The notes below the pieces were generated by a model. It saw only the letters and a program-made list of their open reading frames with translations, was not told where the DNA came from and searched no databases. From positions 1-28,614 of the forward strand of contig JAZUHH010000096.1 of NCBI GenBank assembly GCA_045641625.1: a stretch of DNA of 28,614 bases, given 5' to 3'. Below, one piece after another: positions 6,460 through 15,600 of this stretch (positions are counted from its first letter, which is position 1; each line of letters begins with the position of its first letter). The stretch comes from UBA1723 sp045641625 (GTDB lineage Bacteria > Bacteroidota > Bacteroidia > Bacteroidales > Paludibacteraceae). Both the position numbers and the translations under genes were made by a program.

Positions 6460-7434
6460 ATGCAAGAATATACTGAAGCAAACAAAAAATCGAAAAAGTT
6501 TCTAAAGTTTCTTGGTTTTGCTGTGTTGTTCCTTATCCTTTTGGTGTTTGGTGCCGCCTACGGATTGGTTGAATACGCATTGGGAAAGGGTGAGAGACAG
6601 ACAAAGGAAGAAATCATTTCTGATTTCTCGGACATAGTGGATCCATCTTGGTTGAACAATATAACTATCGAGGAACACAAGTCTCCTGTCTTGGGAGACA
6701 TGGCTTACAAAGTCATTAGTGGAGATAGCACAAAAAGCAAAGGCAATGTAGCAGTTTTGGTTCATGGTTACAAGTGCGAGGCTCTGTACATGCTGAAGCT
6801 TGCGTACATATATCAAGGCTCTATGAACTATGATGTGTATATGCCCGACCTCCATGCGCATGGAGATACTCCGGGCGACTACATTCAGATGGGTTGGCTT
6901 GACAGACTTGATGTCGAGAAGCTGATAGACCAGATTACAGATTCATATCTGGCAAAAGGCATACAGCCGAGCATCGTCGTTCACGGAATCTCTATGGGTG
7001 CGGCTACGGCAATGATGATGAGCGGCGACTCTCTGCCTTCTTCGGTAAAGTGCTTTGTCGAGGACTGCGGATACACAAGCGTATATGACGAGTTCAAGGG
7101 AGAGCTGAAGAACCGGTTCTCTTTGCCGGAATATCCTCTGCTTCCGATAGCGAGCATGATCTGCAAGGCAAAGAACGGATGGAGCTTCAAGGAGGCCTCT
7201 TCGTTGGAGCAGGTCAAGAAATGCAATAAGCCTATGCTGTTCATACATGGAGACAAAGACAAGTTTGTGCCAACTGAAATGGTTTATGAGCTATATAATG
7301 CTAAACCAGGAGAAAAGGAATTGTGGGTGTCAGAAGGTGCAGCGCATGACCAGACATTCAGCCTTTACGCATTGCCTTATAAGGTTAAGGTCAAATCTTT
7401 CTGTGACAAGTATATGAATAGTGCAGCACATTAA
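6460..7434 (+). CDS. Membrane-anchored alpha/beta hydrolase
   Basis: Serine hydrolase of unknown substrate. A lysine-rich N-terminus is followed by one membrane segment at residues about 17-37, with the catalytic domain after it. Visible parts are the oxyanion strand VLVHGYKC (about 99-106), the nucleophile elbow GISMG with Ser178, the acid in HGDKDKFVP (Asp265 or Asp267) and His296 in GAAHDQTF. This is the layout of the BAAT/bem46-like hydrolases common in Bacteroidales. It begins only five bases after the NUP-like gene stops, so it shares the luxS operon. Whether it acts with that pathway is not shown by its sequence. Confidence 0.88.
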   Translation: MQEYTEANKKSKKFLKFLGFAVLFLILLVFGAAYGLVEYALGKGERQTKEEIISDFSDIVDPSWLNNITIEEHKSPVLGDMAYKVISGDSTKSKGNVAVLVHGYKCEALYMLKLAYIYQGSMNYDVYMPDLHAHGDTPGDYIQMGWLDRLDVEKLIDQITDSYLAKGIQPSIVVHGISMGAATAMMMSGDSLPSSVKCFVEDCGYTSVYDEFKGELKNRFSLPEYPLLPIASMICKAKNGWSFKEASSLEQVKKCNKPMLFIHGDKDKFVPTEMVYELYNAKPGEKELWVSEGAAHDQTFSLYALPYKVKVKSFCDKYMNSAAH

Positions 7435-7449
7435 ATATGCAGTGTTAAT

Positions 7450-7887
7450 ATGAGTAGAGTAGTATCATCAATACTTGTTTCAATGCCCTTGGTTATGTGC
7501 AGTTGCCCCGGTGATAATTGTGTAGAGGAAAACGAACCTAGCGGGTATGTCGTTAAAATGAAGAATGACTATACTGACAAGGTAATAGTGCGCATGTTTA
7601 TTAGTTCTGTTACTAAAGATACGACTTATTGTTGCGAAACATTACAAGGTCATACCATTAATATTTGTGGAGATTATTATTTGCTACATTGTTCTTATGA
7701 TATTGTAGCATATACAGAAATTTGTTCAAAAGACTGGAATGAAACTATGATGGATTCTATTTCTAATTATATTTTGGATACAAATCCTTTTAGTGAAGTC
7801 TATGCTTGTAATAGAAAATATGAGCAAAATGAACTAAAGGAAATAATAGAGTCAAATTCACTAGGTAAGTTGAATAGATTAAAATGA
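7450..7887 (+). CDS. Hypothetical lipoprotein, AT-rich
   Basis: Not recognised. The 145-residue product has a short hydrophobic N-terminus with Cys17 and Cys19 (VMCSCPGD), consistent with a lipoprotein signal. The mature part is rich in Cys, Tyr, Asp and Glu, with several cysteines that could form disulfides. Codon use is clearly AT-richer than the neighbouring hydrolase and luxS genes. It starts 15 bases after the hydrolase stop and has no visible promoter, so read-through is likely. Recent acquisition or fast evolution is possible. Confidence 0.6.
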   Translation: MSRVVSSILVSMPLVMCSCPGDNCVEENEPSGYVVKMKNDYTDKVIVRMFISSVTKDTTYCCETLQGHTINICGDYYLLHCSYDIVAYTEICSKDWNETMMDSISNYILDTNPFSEVYACNRKYEQNELKEIIESNSLGKLNRLK

Positions 7888-7947
7888 ATGAATTTGGCCT
7901 TGCATAATAATTAAGGTGTTCCGTTGCCTGTTTTTTTTTGTCCGTAG

Positions 7948-7980
7948 TTTTGTTCGTTTGCTGAAAAAATACTAATTTTG
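7948..7980 (+). promoter_or_regulatory. Promoter of the FGE-fold gene
   Basis: TTTTG at 7948-7952, a 20-base spacer and TAATTTTG at 7973-7980 form a near-ideal Bacteroidetes promoter. The start codon follows about 40 bases later. Just upstream is a T9 run with only a weak stem before it. Confidence 0.8.
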
Positions 7981-8020
7981 CCACAACAAATAATAATCCT
8001 ATATCGTATTGTAACAAAAA

Positions 8021-8797
8021 ATGAACAAACTTGCATCTTTAATGGTGGGTTTGATATTGGGGACATCTGCATTCGCCGAGAAAAAACAGTATGAGGTGAA
8101 TGGTATAAAGTTTAATATGGTTTATGTAGAGGGAGGCTCTTTCTCTATGGGCTCGCTGATGGATGACAGGGATGCCGAGTCAGACGAGACAAAGCACAAG
8201 GTTGTGCTTACAAACTACTACATCGGGGAAACCGAAGTTACTCAGGCATTATGGTCAGCTGTGATGTCGAGAAATCCGAGCTATTTCAAGCGTGACTCTC
8301 TGCAGCCGGTGGAGCGAATCTCCTATGCAGAGGCCAAGGAGTTTATTGAACAGCTGAATCTGCTGACTCATGAATCTTTCTGTCTGCCTACGGAGGCGGA
8401 GTGGGAGTATGCTGCCAAAGGCGGAAACAACCACGACGAATATGTCTATTCGGGATCTGCGCAGATTGATTCCGTAGCCTTCTACGGGAACTCAAGGTCA
8501 AATCTGAAGCAGAACGCGACTGACGCAACTTATCCGGTGGGTACGAAGCGCCCCAATTCCCTTGGCATCTATGACATGAGCGGAAATGTGTACGAGTGGT
8601 GCTCGGACTGGTACTATCGCTTCTATCCAACTGACATAGAGGTAAATCCCAAGGGACCGGACAATGGAACTTTCCGCGTGGTCAGGGGAGGGTGCTGGAG
8701 TTCAGATCCTTATCACTGCCGCACTTCAAAGAGGGTATATGTCTCTCCGCGAAAGAAATACTCGAATATAGGAATGCGTCTTTGCCTTAGAAAATAG
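8021..8797 (+). CDS. Secreted FGE/SUMF1-fold protein, probably not a formylglycine-generating enzyme
   Basis: A signal peptide (cleavage likely after SAFA, residue 19) precedes one FGE-sulfatase domain. Typical motifs are VEGGSFSMGS (37-45), ETEVTQALW (70-78), LPTEAEWEYA (122-131), MSGNVYEWCSDWY (186-198) and RVVRGGCW (219-226). In human FGE the active-site pair is Cys336/Cys341; aligning GGSYMC and SYC with GGCWSS and YHC places Ser228 at the first position and Cys233 at the second. One catalytic Cys is thus missing, so sulfatase activation is unlikely and a structural or binding role is more plausible. No sulfatase gene is nearby. It is monocistronic, with its own promoter and terminator. 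Confidence 0.85.
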   Translation: MNKLASLMVGLILGTSAFAEKKQYEVNGIKFNMVYVEGGSFSMGSLMDDRDAESDETKHKVVLTNYYIGETEVTQALWSAVMSRNPSYFKRDSLQPVERISYAEAKEFIEQLNLLTHESFCLPTEAEWEYAAKGGNNHDEYVYSGSAQIDSVAFYGNSRSNLKQNATDATYPVGTKRPNSLGIYDMSGNVYEWCSDWYYRFYPTDIEVNPKGPDNGTFRVVRGGCWSSDPYHCRTSKRVYVSPRKKYSNIGMRLCLRK

Positions 8798-8830
8798 AAA
8801 TTCCCTAATACACCAATACATAGTTGAAAG

Positions 8831-8866
8831 GGGGTCGGCTTGAAAGCATAGCCGGCTCCTTTTTTG
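8831..8866 (+). terminator. Rho-independent terminator of the FGE-fold gene
   Basis: The stem GGGGTCGGCT pairs with AGCCGGCTCC (10 bp with two wobbles) over a 9-base loop, followed by six T. Confidence 0.88.
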
Positions 8867-8941
8867 TCGTGTCGGAACTTGTCTATGCATGGCATGAGGC
8901 CCTAAATTTCCTGTTATAGTTCCGAATTCCGGAAAGTTTTG

Positions 8942-8949
8942 TATCTTTG
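8942..8949 (+). promoter_or_regulatory. -7 element of the NifX/NifB-like gene
   Basis: TATCTTTG, a full match to TAnnTTTG, lies 29 bases before the start codon. A clear -33 element is not seen. Confidence 0.6.
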
Positions 8950-8978
8950 CATGTCTTTAACTATAATGATGGAAGTAT

Positions 8979-9356
8979 ATGAAAATTGCAATTCCTACGC
9001 GTGAAGGTATGGTTGACGACCATTTCGGACACTGCGCATACTATACGATCGTAGAAACTGACAACGGCAGAGTGTTGTCCTCTTCGACTCTGGACAGCCC
9101 TGAAGGATGCGGATGCAAGTCGAACATTGCAGGCAGGATGCAGGAGATGGGTGTAGTCGTGATGCTCGCTGGAAATATCGGAGAAGGAGCAATAAACAAG
9201 CTTTCAAGTCATGGAATAGATGTGGTCAGAGGTTGCAAAGGAGATGTCATGCAGCTTGTCCAGGACTATCTGCAGGGAAAGGTTGTGGATAATCCGCAGG
9301 TGTGCAGTCACCATGATTGCCATACTCCGACATTCAAAATGGACTTAAAGTTATAG
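8979..9356 (+). CDS. NifX/NifB-like dinitrogenase iron-molybdenum cofactor-domain protein
   Basis: A small cytosolic protein (125 aa) of the Nitro_FeMo-Co superfamily, which includes NifX, the NifB tail and archaeal MTH1175-type proteins. It shows MKIAIPT at the start, VDDHFGHC (12-19), MLAGNIGEGA (62-71) and a Rossmann-like alternation of strands and helices. Family members bind iron-sulfur or FeMo-cofactor precursors. This copy adds CGCKS at 44-48 and a metal-binding-looking tail CSHHDCH (109-115). No nitrogenase genes are present in the window, so a general iron-sulfur or metal role is more likely; this is inference. Confidence 0.88.
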   Translation: MKIAIPTREGMVDDHFGHCAYYTIVETDNGRVLSSSTLDSPEGCGCKSNIAGRMQEMGVVVMLAGNIGEGAINKLSSHGIDVVRGCKGDVMQLVQDYLQGKVVDNPQVCSHHDCHTPTFKMDLKL

Positions 9357-9374
9357 AAATACGAGATTTATTCG

Positions 9375-9382
9375 TAATTTTG
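9375..9382 (+). promoter_or_regulatory. -7 element of the DoxX/MauE-like gene
   Basis: TAATTTTG lies 30 bases before ATG 9413 and decides that start over a longer upstream frame that would include the promoter itself. Confidence 0.7.
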
Positions 9383-9412
9383 CACCCCAGAACAGATACA
9401 AAAAGAAATAAT

Positions 9413-10699
9413 ATGATACAGATTTCGGACAAACAAAAGAGCAATGTGGTATTGGTACTGCAGATTCTGTTAGGTCTATTGTTTACATTCAGCGGATTCG
9501 CAAAGGTGATTGATCCGCTTGGCGGCTGGTACAAGGTGGATGACTACCTTACAGCTTTCGGTTGGGATTTCCTTAAAGTGTTGGGTTTTGTTGGAAGCGT
9601 TGCGTTGAGCATTGTCGAGTTTGCTCTTGGTATATGCCTTTTGTTGGGATCGAGAGCAAAACTTGTCGCTCTTGGTGTCGTGATAATGATGGCTTTCATG
9701 ACTCCGCTTACATTATATATAGCTATCTTTAACCCTGTTACTGACTGCGGTTGTTTCGGCGAGGCATTGAAGATCTCAAACTGGGCGACTTTCTGGAAGA
9801 ACATCGTGTTCTCTGCAATGGCTATCCTTCTTTATATGTGGGCTGACCACAGCGAGCGCAACAACAGCTGGAAGAGATTCTATACAATTGTTGCCTACAC
9901 TACAGTGTTCCTGATTGGCGTTTCTGTCTATTGCTACAAGAACCTGCCTATCATTGACTTCAGACCTTATGCCATTGGCGTGAATATCCCTAAGAGCATG
10001 GAAATTCCAGAGGGTGCGCCGTCTGACAAGTTCGAGACTTTCTTTACATACGAAAAAGATGGCGTTAAGAAGGAGGTCAAGTTTGAAAGTGATGAGTATA
10101 AGGCTGTCTCAAAGGATTCCACTTGGACTTGCACAGACTCAAGAAGTGAATTGGTAGAAAAAGGTTACGAGCCACCTATCCATGACTTTACTATGGAGGA
10201 TCCTGAGGATGGCGACCTTACAGAGGATGTAATGGCAAACGAGGGATATACTTTCATTGCAATATCATCCAAGGTTGAGAAGGCTGACTTGGAACTTGCC
10301 AAGAAGCACAATGATGTGTTTGAGTTCGCCCAGGCTAACGAGATTCCTTTCTATATGCTGACTGCAACAGGACTTGGTACTGACGAGTTGGCTGCCTACA
10401 AGGAGATTACAGGTGCAGATTACAGGGTGCTTAACGCTGACGAGATTACGCTAAAGACAGTCGTGCGTTCAAATCCGGGTCTTGTACTTATCAAGAACGG
10501 TAATGTAGTGAATAAGTGGGCTGTAAAGAACATTCCTGATTTTCAGGCTCTTTTGGACAAGGCAAACGGAGATTTGTCTAAGGTCAAGGAGATGCAGATG
10601 GACGTTCCGAATGACTATTTGACAGCATTTTTGTTCTTCCTGCTGTTCTTCGTAGGTTTGGTTGCCGTAATCCAGGCGGTGGACAAGTTTATTAAGTAA
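9413..10699 (+). CDS. DoxX/MauE-like membrane protein of the BT_3928 type
   Basis: Inner-membrane protein of 428 aa. About four hydrophobic segments in residues 12-178 resemble DoxX/MauE, with a FSGFAKVIDPLGG motif after the first segment. The paired cysteines Cys112 and Cys114 in TDCGCFG match the thiol motif of MauE-like proteins, suggesting a redox role. A large extracytoplasmic region (about 185-395), partly with a thioredoxin-like alternating pattern but without an evident CxxC, precedes a final membrane segment (about 403-423) and a short Lys-ending tail. The BT_3928-type assignment is from memory of that Bacteroidales family, whose function is not established. The start is fixed by the -7 element at 9375. 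Confidence 0.8.
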   Translation: MIQISDKQKSNVVLVLQILLGLLFTFSGFAKVIDPLGGWYKVDDYLTAFGWDFLKVLGFVGSVALSIVEFALGICLLLGSRAKLVALGVVIMMAFMTPLTLYIAIFNPVTDCGCFGEALKISNWATFWKNIVFSAMAILLYMWADHSERNNSWKRFYTIVAYTTVFLIGVSVYCYKNLPIIDFRPYAIGVNIPKSMEIPEGAPSDKFETFFTYEKDGVKKEVKFESDEYKAVSKDSTWTCTDSRSELVEKGYEPPIHDFTMEDPEDGDLTEDVMANEGYTFIAISSKVEKADLELAKKHNDVFEFAQANEIPFYMLTATGLGTDELAAYKEITGADYRVLNADEITLKTVVRSNPGLVLIKNGNVVNKWAVKNIPDFQALLDKANGDLSKVKEMQMDVPNDYLTAFLFFLLFFVGLVAVIQAVDKFIK

Positions 10700-10713
10700 T
10701 GTTCCAAAACTTA

Positions 10714-10741
10714 AAAATACACTACACTTTGTTTGTATTTT
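10714..10741 (+). repeat. AT-rich inverted repeat after the DoxX-like gene
   Basis: AAAATACA and TGTATTTT form a perfect 8-bp inverted repeat with a 12-base loop. It overlaps the -33 element of the next promoter, and T-runs follow slightly downstream. It could be a weak terminator or an operator over the pfp promoter. Confidence 0.4.
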
Positions 10742-10762
10742 CAAAGTTTTTTTAGAACTTTG
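10732..10762 (+). promoter_or_regulatory. Promoter of the PPi-phosphofructokinase gene
   Basis: TTTG at 10732-10735, a 19-base spacer and GAACTTTG at 10755-10762 (one mismatch to TAnnTTTG). The start codon is about 40 bases downstream. Confidence 0.65.
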
Positions 10763-10803
10763 CACATAATTTGAATTTTAATAATCAATAATATATTTGA
10801 ACA

Positions 10804-12423
10804 ATGGCAAAAAGTGCATTGCAAATCGCAAGAGCTGCATACCAGCCAAAGCTTCCAAAGGCTTTGAAGGGTAACGTAGCTATCAAGGAGGGTAAGGCTA
10901 CTGAGTCTGTAGCTGATCAGGCTGATATCAAGAAGCTATTCCCTAATACATACGGTATGCCTGTAGTTACTTTCGAGGCATCTAACACACCGCTTTCATT
11001 GAAGGATATGAACGTAGGTGTTATCCTTTCAGGTGGTCAGGCTCCTGGTGGACACAACGTAATCTCTGGTTTGTTCGACGGTCTAAAGTCAATGAACAAG
11101 AACGCTAAGCTTTACGGTTTCCTTGGTGGTCCTTCAGGTCTTGTTGATCACAAGTACATCGAGCTTACTGCTGACATTATCGACGAGTACCGTAACACAG
11201 GTGGTTTCGACATCATCGGTTCAGGTCGTACAAAGCTTGAGGAGACTGAGCAGTTCGACAAGGGTATCGAGATCTGCAACAAGCTTGGTATCAAGGCTAT
11301 CGTTATCATCGGTGGTGACGATTCAAACACAAACGCATGTGTACTTGCTGAGTACTACCTACAGAAGAACACTGGTATTCAGGTAATCGGTTGTCCTAAG
11401 ACTATCGACGGTGACCTTAAGAACGACGAGATCGAGACTTCATTCGGTTTCGATACTGCTTGTAAGGTTTACTCAGAGGTTATCGGTAACATCATGCGTG
11501 ACGCTAACTCTGCAAAGAAGTACTGGCACTTCATCAAGTTGATGGGTCGTTCAGCTTCTCATATCGCTCTTGAGTGTGGTCTTCAGACTCAGCCAAACAT
11601 CTGTATCGTATCAGAGGAGGTTGAGGCTAAGAAGATGACTCTTGCTCAGATCGTAAACAACATCGCTGACACTGTAGCTGCTCGTGCCGCTAAGGGTAAC
11701 AACTTCGGTGTATGTTTGATTCCAGAGGGTCTAATCGAGTTCGTTCCAGAGATGAAGGTTCTTATCAAGGAGTTGAACGACCTTCTAGCTGAGACTAACG
11801 GAGATGTTCCTGCTGCTGTTAAGAAGCTTTCTTCTAACTCGGCTTCAGTTTACGCTTCTCTTCCTGACTTCGTTCAGAAGCAGCTTACTCTAGAGCGTGA
11901 CCCTCACGGTAACGTACAGGTTTCTCTAATCGAGACTGAGAAGCTTCTTATCGAGATGGTTAAGACTGAGTTGTCTAAGAGAAAGGCTGCAGGTTCTTAC
12001 TCAGGTAAGTTCTCTGGTCTAGGTCACTTCTTCGGTTACGAGGGACGTTGTGCAGCTCCTTCTAACTTCGATGCTGACTACTGCTACTCACTAGGATTCA
12101 ACGCAGCATGTTTGATGGCTGCTGGCAAGACTGGTTACATGTCTTTGATCAAGAATACAACAGCTCCTGCTGACCAGTGGATCGCTGGTGGTGTTCCTGT
12201 AACAAAGATGATGAACATGGAGAAGCGTCACGGTGCTATGAAGCCAGTTATCCGCAAGGCTTTGGTTGAGCTTGACGGTGCTCCTTTCAAGAAGCTTGCT
12301 GAGAACCGCGCAACTTGGGCAATCGAGACTGCATTCGTTTACCCTGGCCCAATCCAGTACTGGGGACCAACAGAGGTTTGCGATCAGCCAACTAAGACTC
12401 TTGCTCTTGAGCAGGCTAAGTAA
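10804..12423 (+). CDS. pfp: Diphosphate--fructose-6-phosphate 1-phosphotransferase (PPi-PFK), long type
   Basis: Cytosolic glycolytic enzyme phosphorylating fructose 6-phosphate with pyrophosphate, reversibly. The protein is 539 aa, matching the long PFP class (around 550 aa) rather than the 320-residue ATP enzymes. VILSGGQAPGGHN at 73-85 is the phosphate-binding start. GGDDSNTNA at 170-178 carries Asp173 in place of the Gly of ATP enzymes, and PKTIDGDLKN at 198-207 carries Lys199; both are the known markers of PPi use. MGRSASHIALE and PEG follow as in the family. Codon use is strongly biased (GGT, GCT, CTT, AAG), implying very high expression. It has its own promoter and a strong terminator. 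Confidence 0.96.
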   Translation: MAKSALQIARAAYQPKLPKALKGNVAIKEGKATESVADQADIKKLFPNTYGMPVVTFEASNTPLSLKDMNVGVILSGGQAPGGHNVISGLFDGLKSMNKNAKLYGFLGGPSGLVDHKYIELTADIIDEYRNTGGFDIIGSGRTKLEETEQFDKGIEICNKLGIKAIVIIGGDDSNTNACVLAEYYLQKNTGIQVIGCPKTIDGDLKNDEIETSFGFDTACKVYSEVIGNIMRDANSAKKYWHFIKLMGRSASHIALECGLQTQPNICIVSEEVEAKKMTLAQIVNNIADTVAARAAKGNNFGVCLIPEGLIEFVPEMKVLIKELNDLLAETNGDVPAAVKKLSSNSASVYASLPDFVQKQLTLERDPHGNVQVSLIETEKLLIEMVKTELSKRKAAGSYSGKFSGLGHFFGYEGRCAAPSNFDADYCYSLGFNAACLMAAGKTGYMSLIKNTTAPADQWIAGGVPVTKMMNMEKRHGAMKPVIRKALVELDGAPFKKLAENRATWAIETAFVYPGPIQYWGPTEVCDQPTKTLALEQAK

Positions 12424-12461
12424 TTTGATTGCAGATTACGGTCAAAAGTAATAATAGAAGA

Positions 12462-12491
12462 AGGTCGTGGATATTTCCACGGCCTTTTTTT
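12462..12491 (+). terminator. Rho-independent terminator of pfp
   Basis: The stem AGGTCGTGGA pairs with TCCACGGCCT (10 bp, one wobble) over the loop TATT, followed by a T-run. Confidence 0.92.
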
Positions 12492-12499
12492 GTTTGTCT

Positions 12500-12530
12500 T
12501 ATTTTTTATGTCCTTGAAACATAAAAAATA
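12500..12530. repeat. Perfect 11-bp AT-rich inverted repeat
   Basis: TATTTTTTATG and CATAAAAAATA are exact reverse complements separated by nine bases (TCCTTGAAA). It lies after the pfp terminator and about 70 bases before the -7 element of the CotH-domain gene. It could be a second hairpin or a regulator site; the sequence does not decide. Confidence 0.5.
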
Positions 12531-12570
12531 GCTCTATTTCGAAATTGTGCATATTTTTGTCCCTTAAAAA

Positions 12571-12601
12571 TTGTAATCTAAAATTCTTTTCCCTATTTTT
12601 G
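12571..12601 (+). promoter_or_regulatory. Promoter of the CotH-domain gene
   Basis: TTG at 12571-12573, a 20-base spacer and TATTTTTG at 12594-12601. It precedes ATG 12667 by about 65 bases and makes an earlier start at 12604 unlikely. Confidence 0.65.
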
Positions 12602-12666
12602 CTTTGTTGATTGCTTACTTTGGGGCAGCTGACATCAGTTTTGACTATATTTATATAATAAGGGAA

Positions 12667-15600
12667 ATGAAAAGACACATACTTTCGATAGGATACATTT
12701 TTGCGATGTTGCTTGCGTGTTTTGATTTGAATGCAAAGGTGACTATCAGCGAAATTATGCCGTGTAATGTCTCCTCTCATATAGATGACAAATTCAATTT
12801 CAACCCATACGTTGAGTTCTATTCGGACTCAAAAGTCGATTTGTTAGGAGCTACAATCACTCATATAAGGGATGCAAAGGAGATGTGGTCCTATACTGTT
12901 CAGAAAAGCCACATCATCCCTTCTGGATATAGCCTTCTTTTCTTCGGTGCTGACAAGGAGAGCTCGCCAGTTGATGGCATCAACCTAGGTCACATGCCTG
13001 AGAAGTTCGAGTACAAGGGAAGTACATTGACAATTTCCAAAGGAGATAGCGTTATTGCCTCGATTTCTTATCCTGTTCAGGTTCCTGGTTTGTCTTATGG
13101 ACCAGAGGGGTATATGGTCCCTTCTCCGGGAGAGGAGAATAATGTAGGTTATCCAGATTTGTCAAAGCGTGCCGCGATGCCATCGTTTGATGCTACTTCA
13201 AAGCCGGGCGTTTATCTTTCGGAGTCGTCGATGGAGATCACAATCGCTGTTCCCGACGGAACTTCTGTTTACTATTCGACAAATGGTTCCGAGCCAAAGA
13301 AAGACAACACTGGTGTTAAGAAATATACCGAGCCTTTCACAATCAAGAAGTCTTGTGCGGTAAGAGCAAGAGCCTACAAGTCGGGCGCTTTGTTCAGCAA
13401 GGATTTGGTCGGTTCGTTTATCCTTGAGAATGACGACTATGACATGTGTGAAGGTCCGGATCTTCCAATCGTGCACTTGATTACAGACAGTACATATTTG
13501 TACGGAAAGAAATTGGGTATCAGCACGAAGGGTTCGAACGGTATCAAAGGCGAAGGCTGTAATGACGTAGAGGCTAACTATAACCAGGATTGGGACAGAC
13601 CTGCCATCTTTGAGTATTATGAGGATGGAGAATTGAAGTTGAGCCAGTTGGTTGAGATCGGAGTTTTCGGAGGTTGCTCCAGAAAGTACGATGTCAAGAG
13701 CTTGAAAATGAAAGCTTCAAAGAAGACAGGTAACAACAGATACGAGTACAAGGACTTCTTTAAGGAGAAGCATTTTGATGAATTGAAGAGTGTGCAGATC
13801 CGAAACGGAGGTAACGGATACGAGGGCATTGTGTGCAGAGACGGTTTCATGCAGTCTTTGTGCAAGGGTATGGGAATTGACTATCAGGCTTACCAGCCGG
13901 TTGCCTACTACATAAACGGTGTATATCAGAGACTGATGGGATTGCGTGAGCGTACAAACGCAGACTTCGTGTTCCACAACTACGGTTATGATGAGGATAA
14001 GCTTGATCACTTGGAGATTGCCAAGGAGCACATATTGGCTACTGTAGGAGACACTTCCCGTTACAACGAGATGATCAATTACGTAGAGAACCACTACAAT
14101 GACGAGGATTTCTATGATCGCTTGGGCGAGTACATGGATATCGAGGAGTACATCAGCTGGCAGATATTCGAGGAGTATATAGTCAATACTGACTGGCCGG
14201 CTAACAATACTAAGATCTGGAGAAATACCAAGGACGGCAAGTTCCGTTGGATTCTGTACGATACAGACTTCGGTTTCGGTATCTATGGAGGCGGAGGTCC
14301 GAACTATACAGCAGAGTGGATTGATATGATCTCTTTCGCTTGCGGTGAGGGTTCGAACGTGAACTGGGCAAACGGTACTCAGGTAAGCAAGGACAACTAT
14401 CAGTTCGACGAGAAGTCTAAGTGGAAGACTACGCTTATCAAGCATTGCTTGAAGAACAAGGACTTCCAGCGCAGATTCGTCAAGCGCTACCGTGAATTGA
14501 TCGCAAAGAACTTCGAGCCAGAAAGAGTTGCTGCGGTATGGGATTCTATCGCAACAATGGTCGAGAAGGATTACTGTGCTACCAAGGATTACGATGATGT
14601 CTATTCTGCAGGAAAGTCACTGACAAGTTTCGCCAAGAAGCGTCCTGCCTATGCTTTGGAGCACTTGATGAACCATTTCGGAATGACAGATTCTCCTGCG
14701 AAGGTTAAGTTCAGTGTCAAGTCAGAGGAGCCTATCAAGGATTTCGCTTTCTTGTTCAACAAGCAGAAGTACAACAAGACTTCGTACGAGTACAATGCTT
14801 TGAAGGGTGAGAGCGTGAAGATTGAGCCTATAATTCCAAGAGGCTATAAGATTGACGGATGGGAATTGTCAGACAAGGTTTCAAAGACTTTCCCATTGAT
14901 TACATCTTCTTCAATCTGGAAGTATTTCTATAAGGACACTTGTCCTGAAGGAGAGTGGAACAAGGTTGGCTATGACGACAAGTCATGGGAAGACGGAAAA
15001 GGAATGATGGGATATGGCGGAACAAATGAGTACAAGACTACTCTTGACTACGGTGGTGATGACGAGAACCGTTACTTGACAGGATATTTCCGCTATAACC
15101 TTAACTTTGAAAAGGGTGAAGTTCCTGAGTCAATAATCTTCAAGATTGCCTACGATGACGGTTTCGTTCTATATGTAAACGGAAAGGAGATCACAAGAAC
15201 AAACCTTCCTAAGGATACTGCTATCTCATATTCTACAGAGGCTTTAGAGTTTGTCAATGACGTAACAAAGACAATCGAGCTTGACGGCTCTCTATTCAAG
15301 GAGGGTGCGAATGTTATCGCTGTAGAAGTTCATCAGGTTAATGCCAAGAGCTCAGATATGGTTTTCTGTGGAACAGCAACAGCTTCTATCGAGACAGGTG
15401 GTTCTTCTGACAAGTTCTTTGAGAGTGATATAGCAGGTGATATCGAGGTTGTACTTCTTGTTTCTCCTGATGAGAACTGTGTTACTCCTAAGATGTATGT
15501 GAACGAGGTCTGCGCTTCCAATACAGAGTACATGGACAAGTGGGGTGCTAAGCCAGACTGGATCGAGATCTACAACGCTGAGGATCATCCAGTGGATTTG

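Noticed and set aside
7914..7940. Terminator before the FGE-fold gene at the T9 run
   Set aside because: The stem before the T-run is only about three G-C pairs plus wobbles, too weak to call.
9317..9412. Longer N-terminus for the DoxX-like protein
   Set aside because: It would overlap the end of the NifX-like gene and contain the TAATTTTG promoter; ATG 9413 gives a proper membrane-protein start.
12604..12666. Upstream start for the CotH-domain protein
   Set aside because: It lies at the expected transcription start and would bury the signal peptide; ATG 12667 begins directly with a good signal sequence.
13717..14445. Long open frame of 242 codons on the - strand within the CotH gene
   Set aside because: It lies wholly antisense to a well-supported multi-domain protein, has no promoter or recognisable motif, and such shadows are common opposite biased codons.
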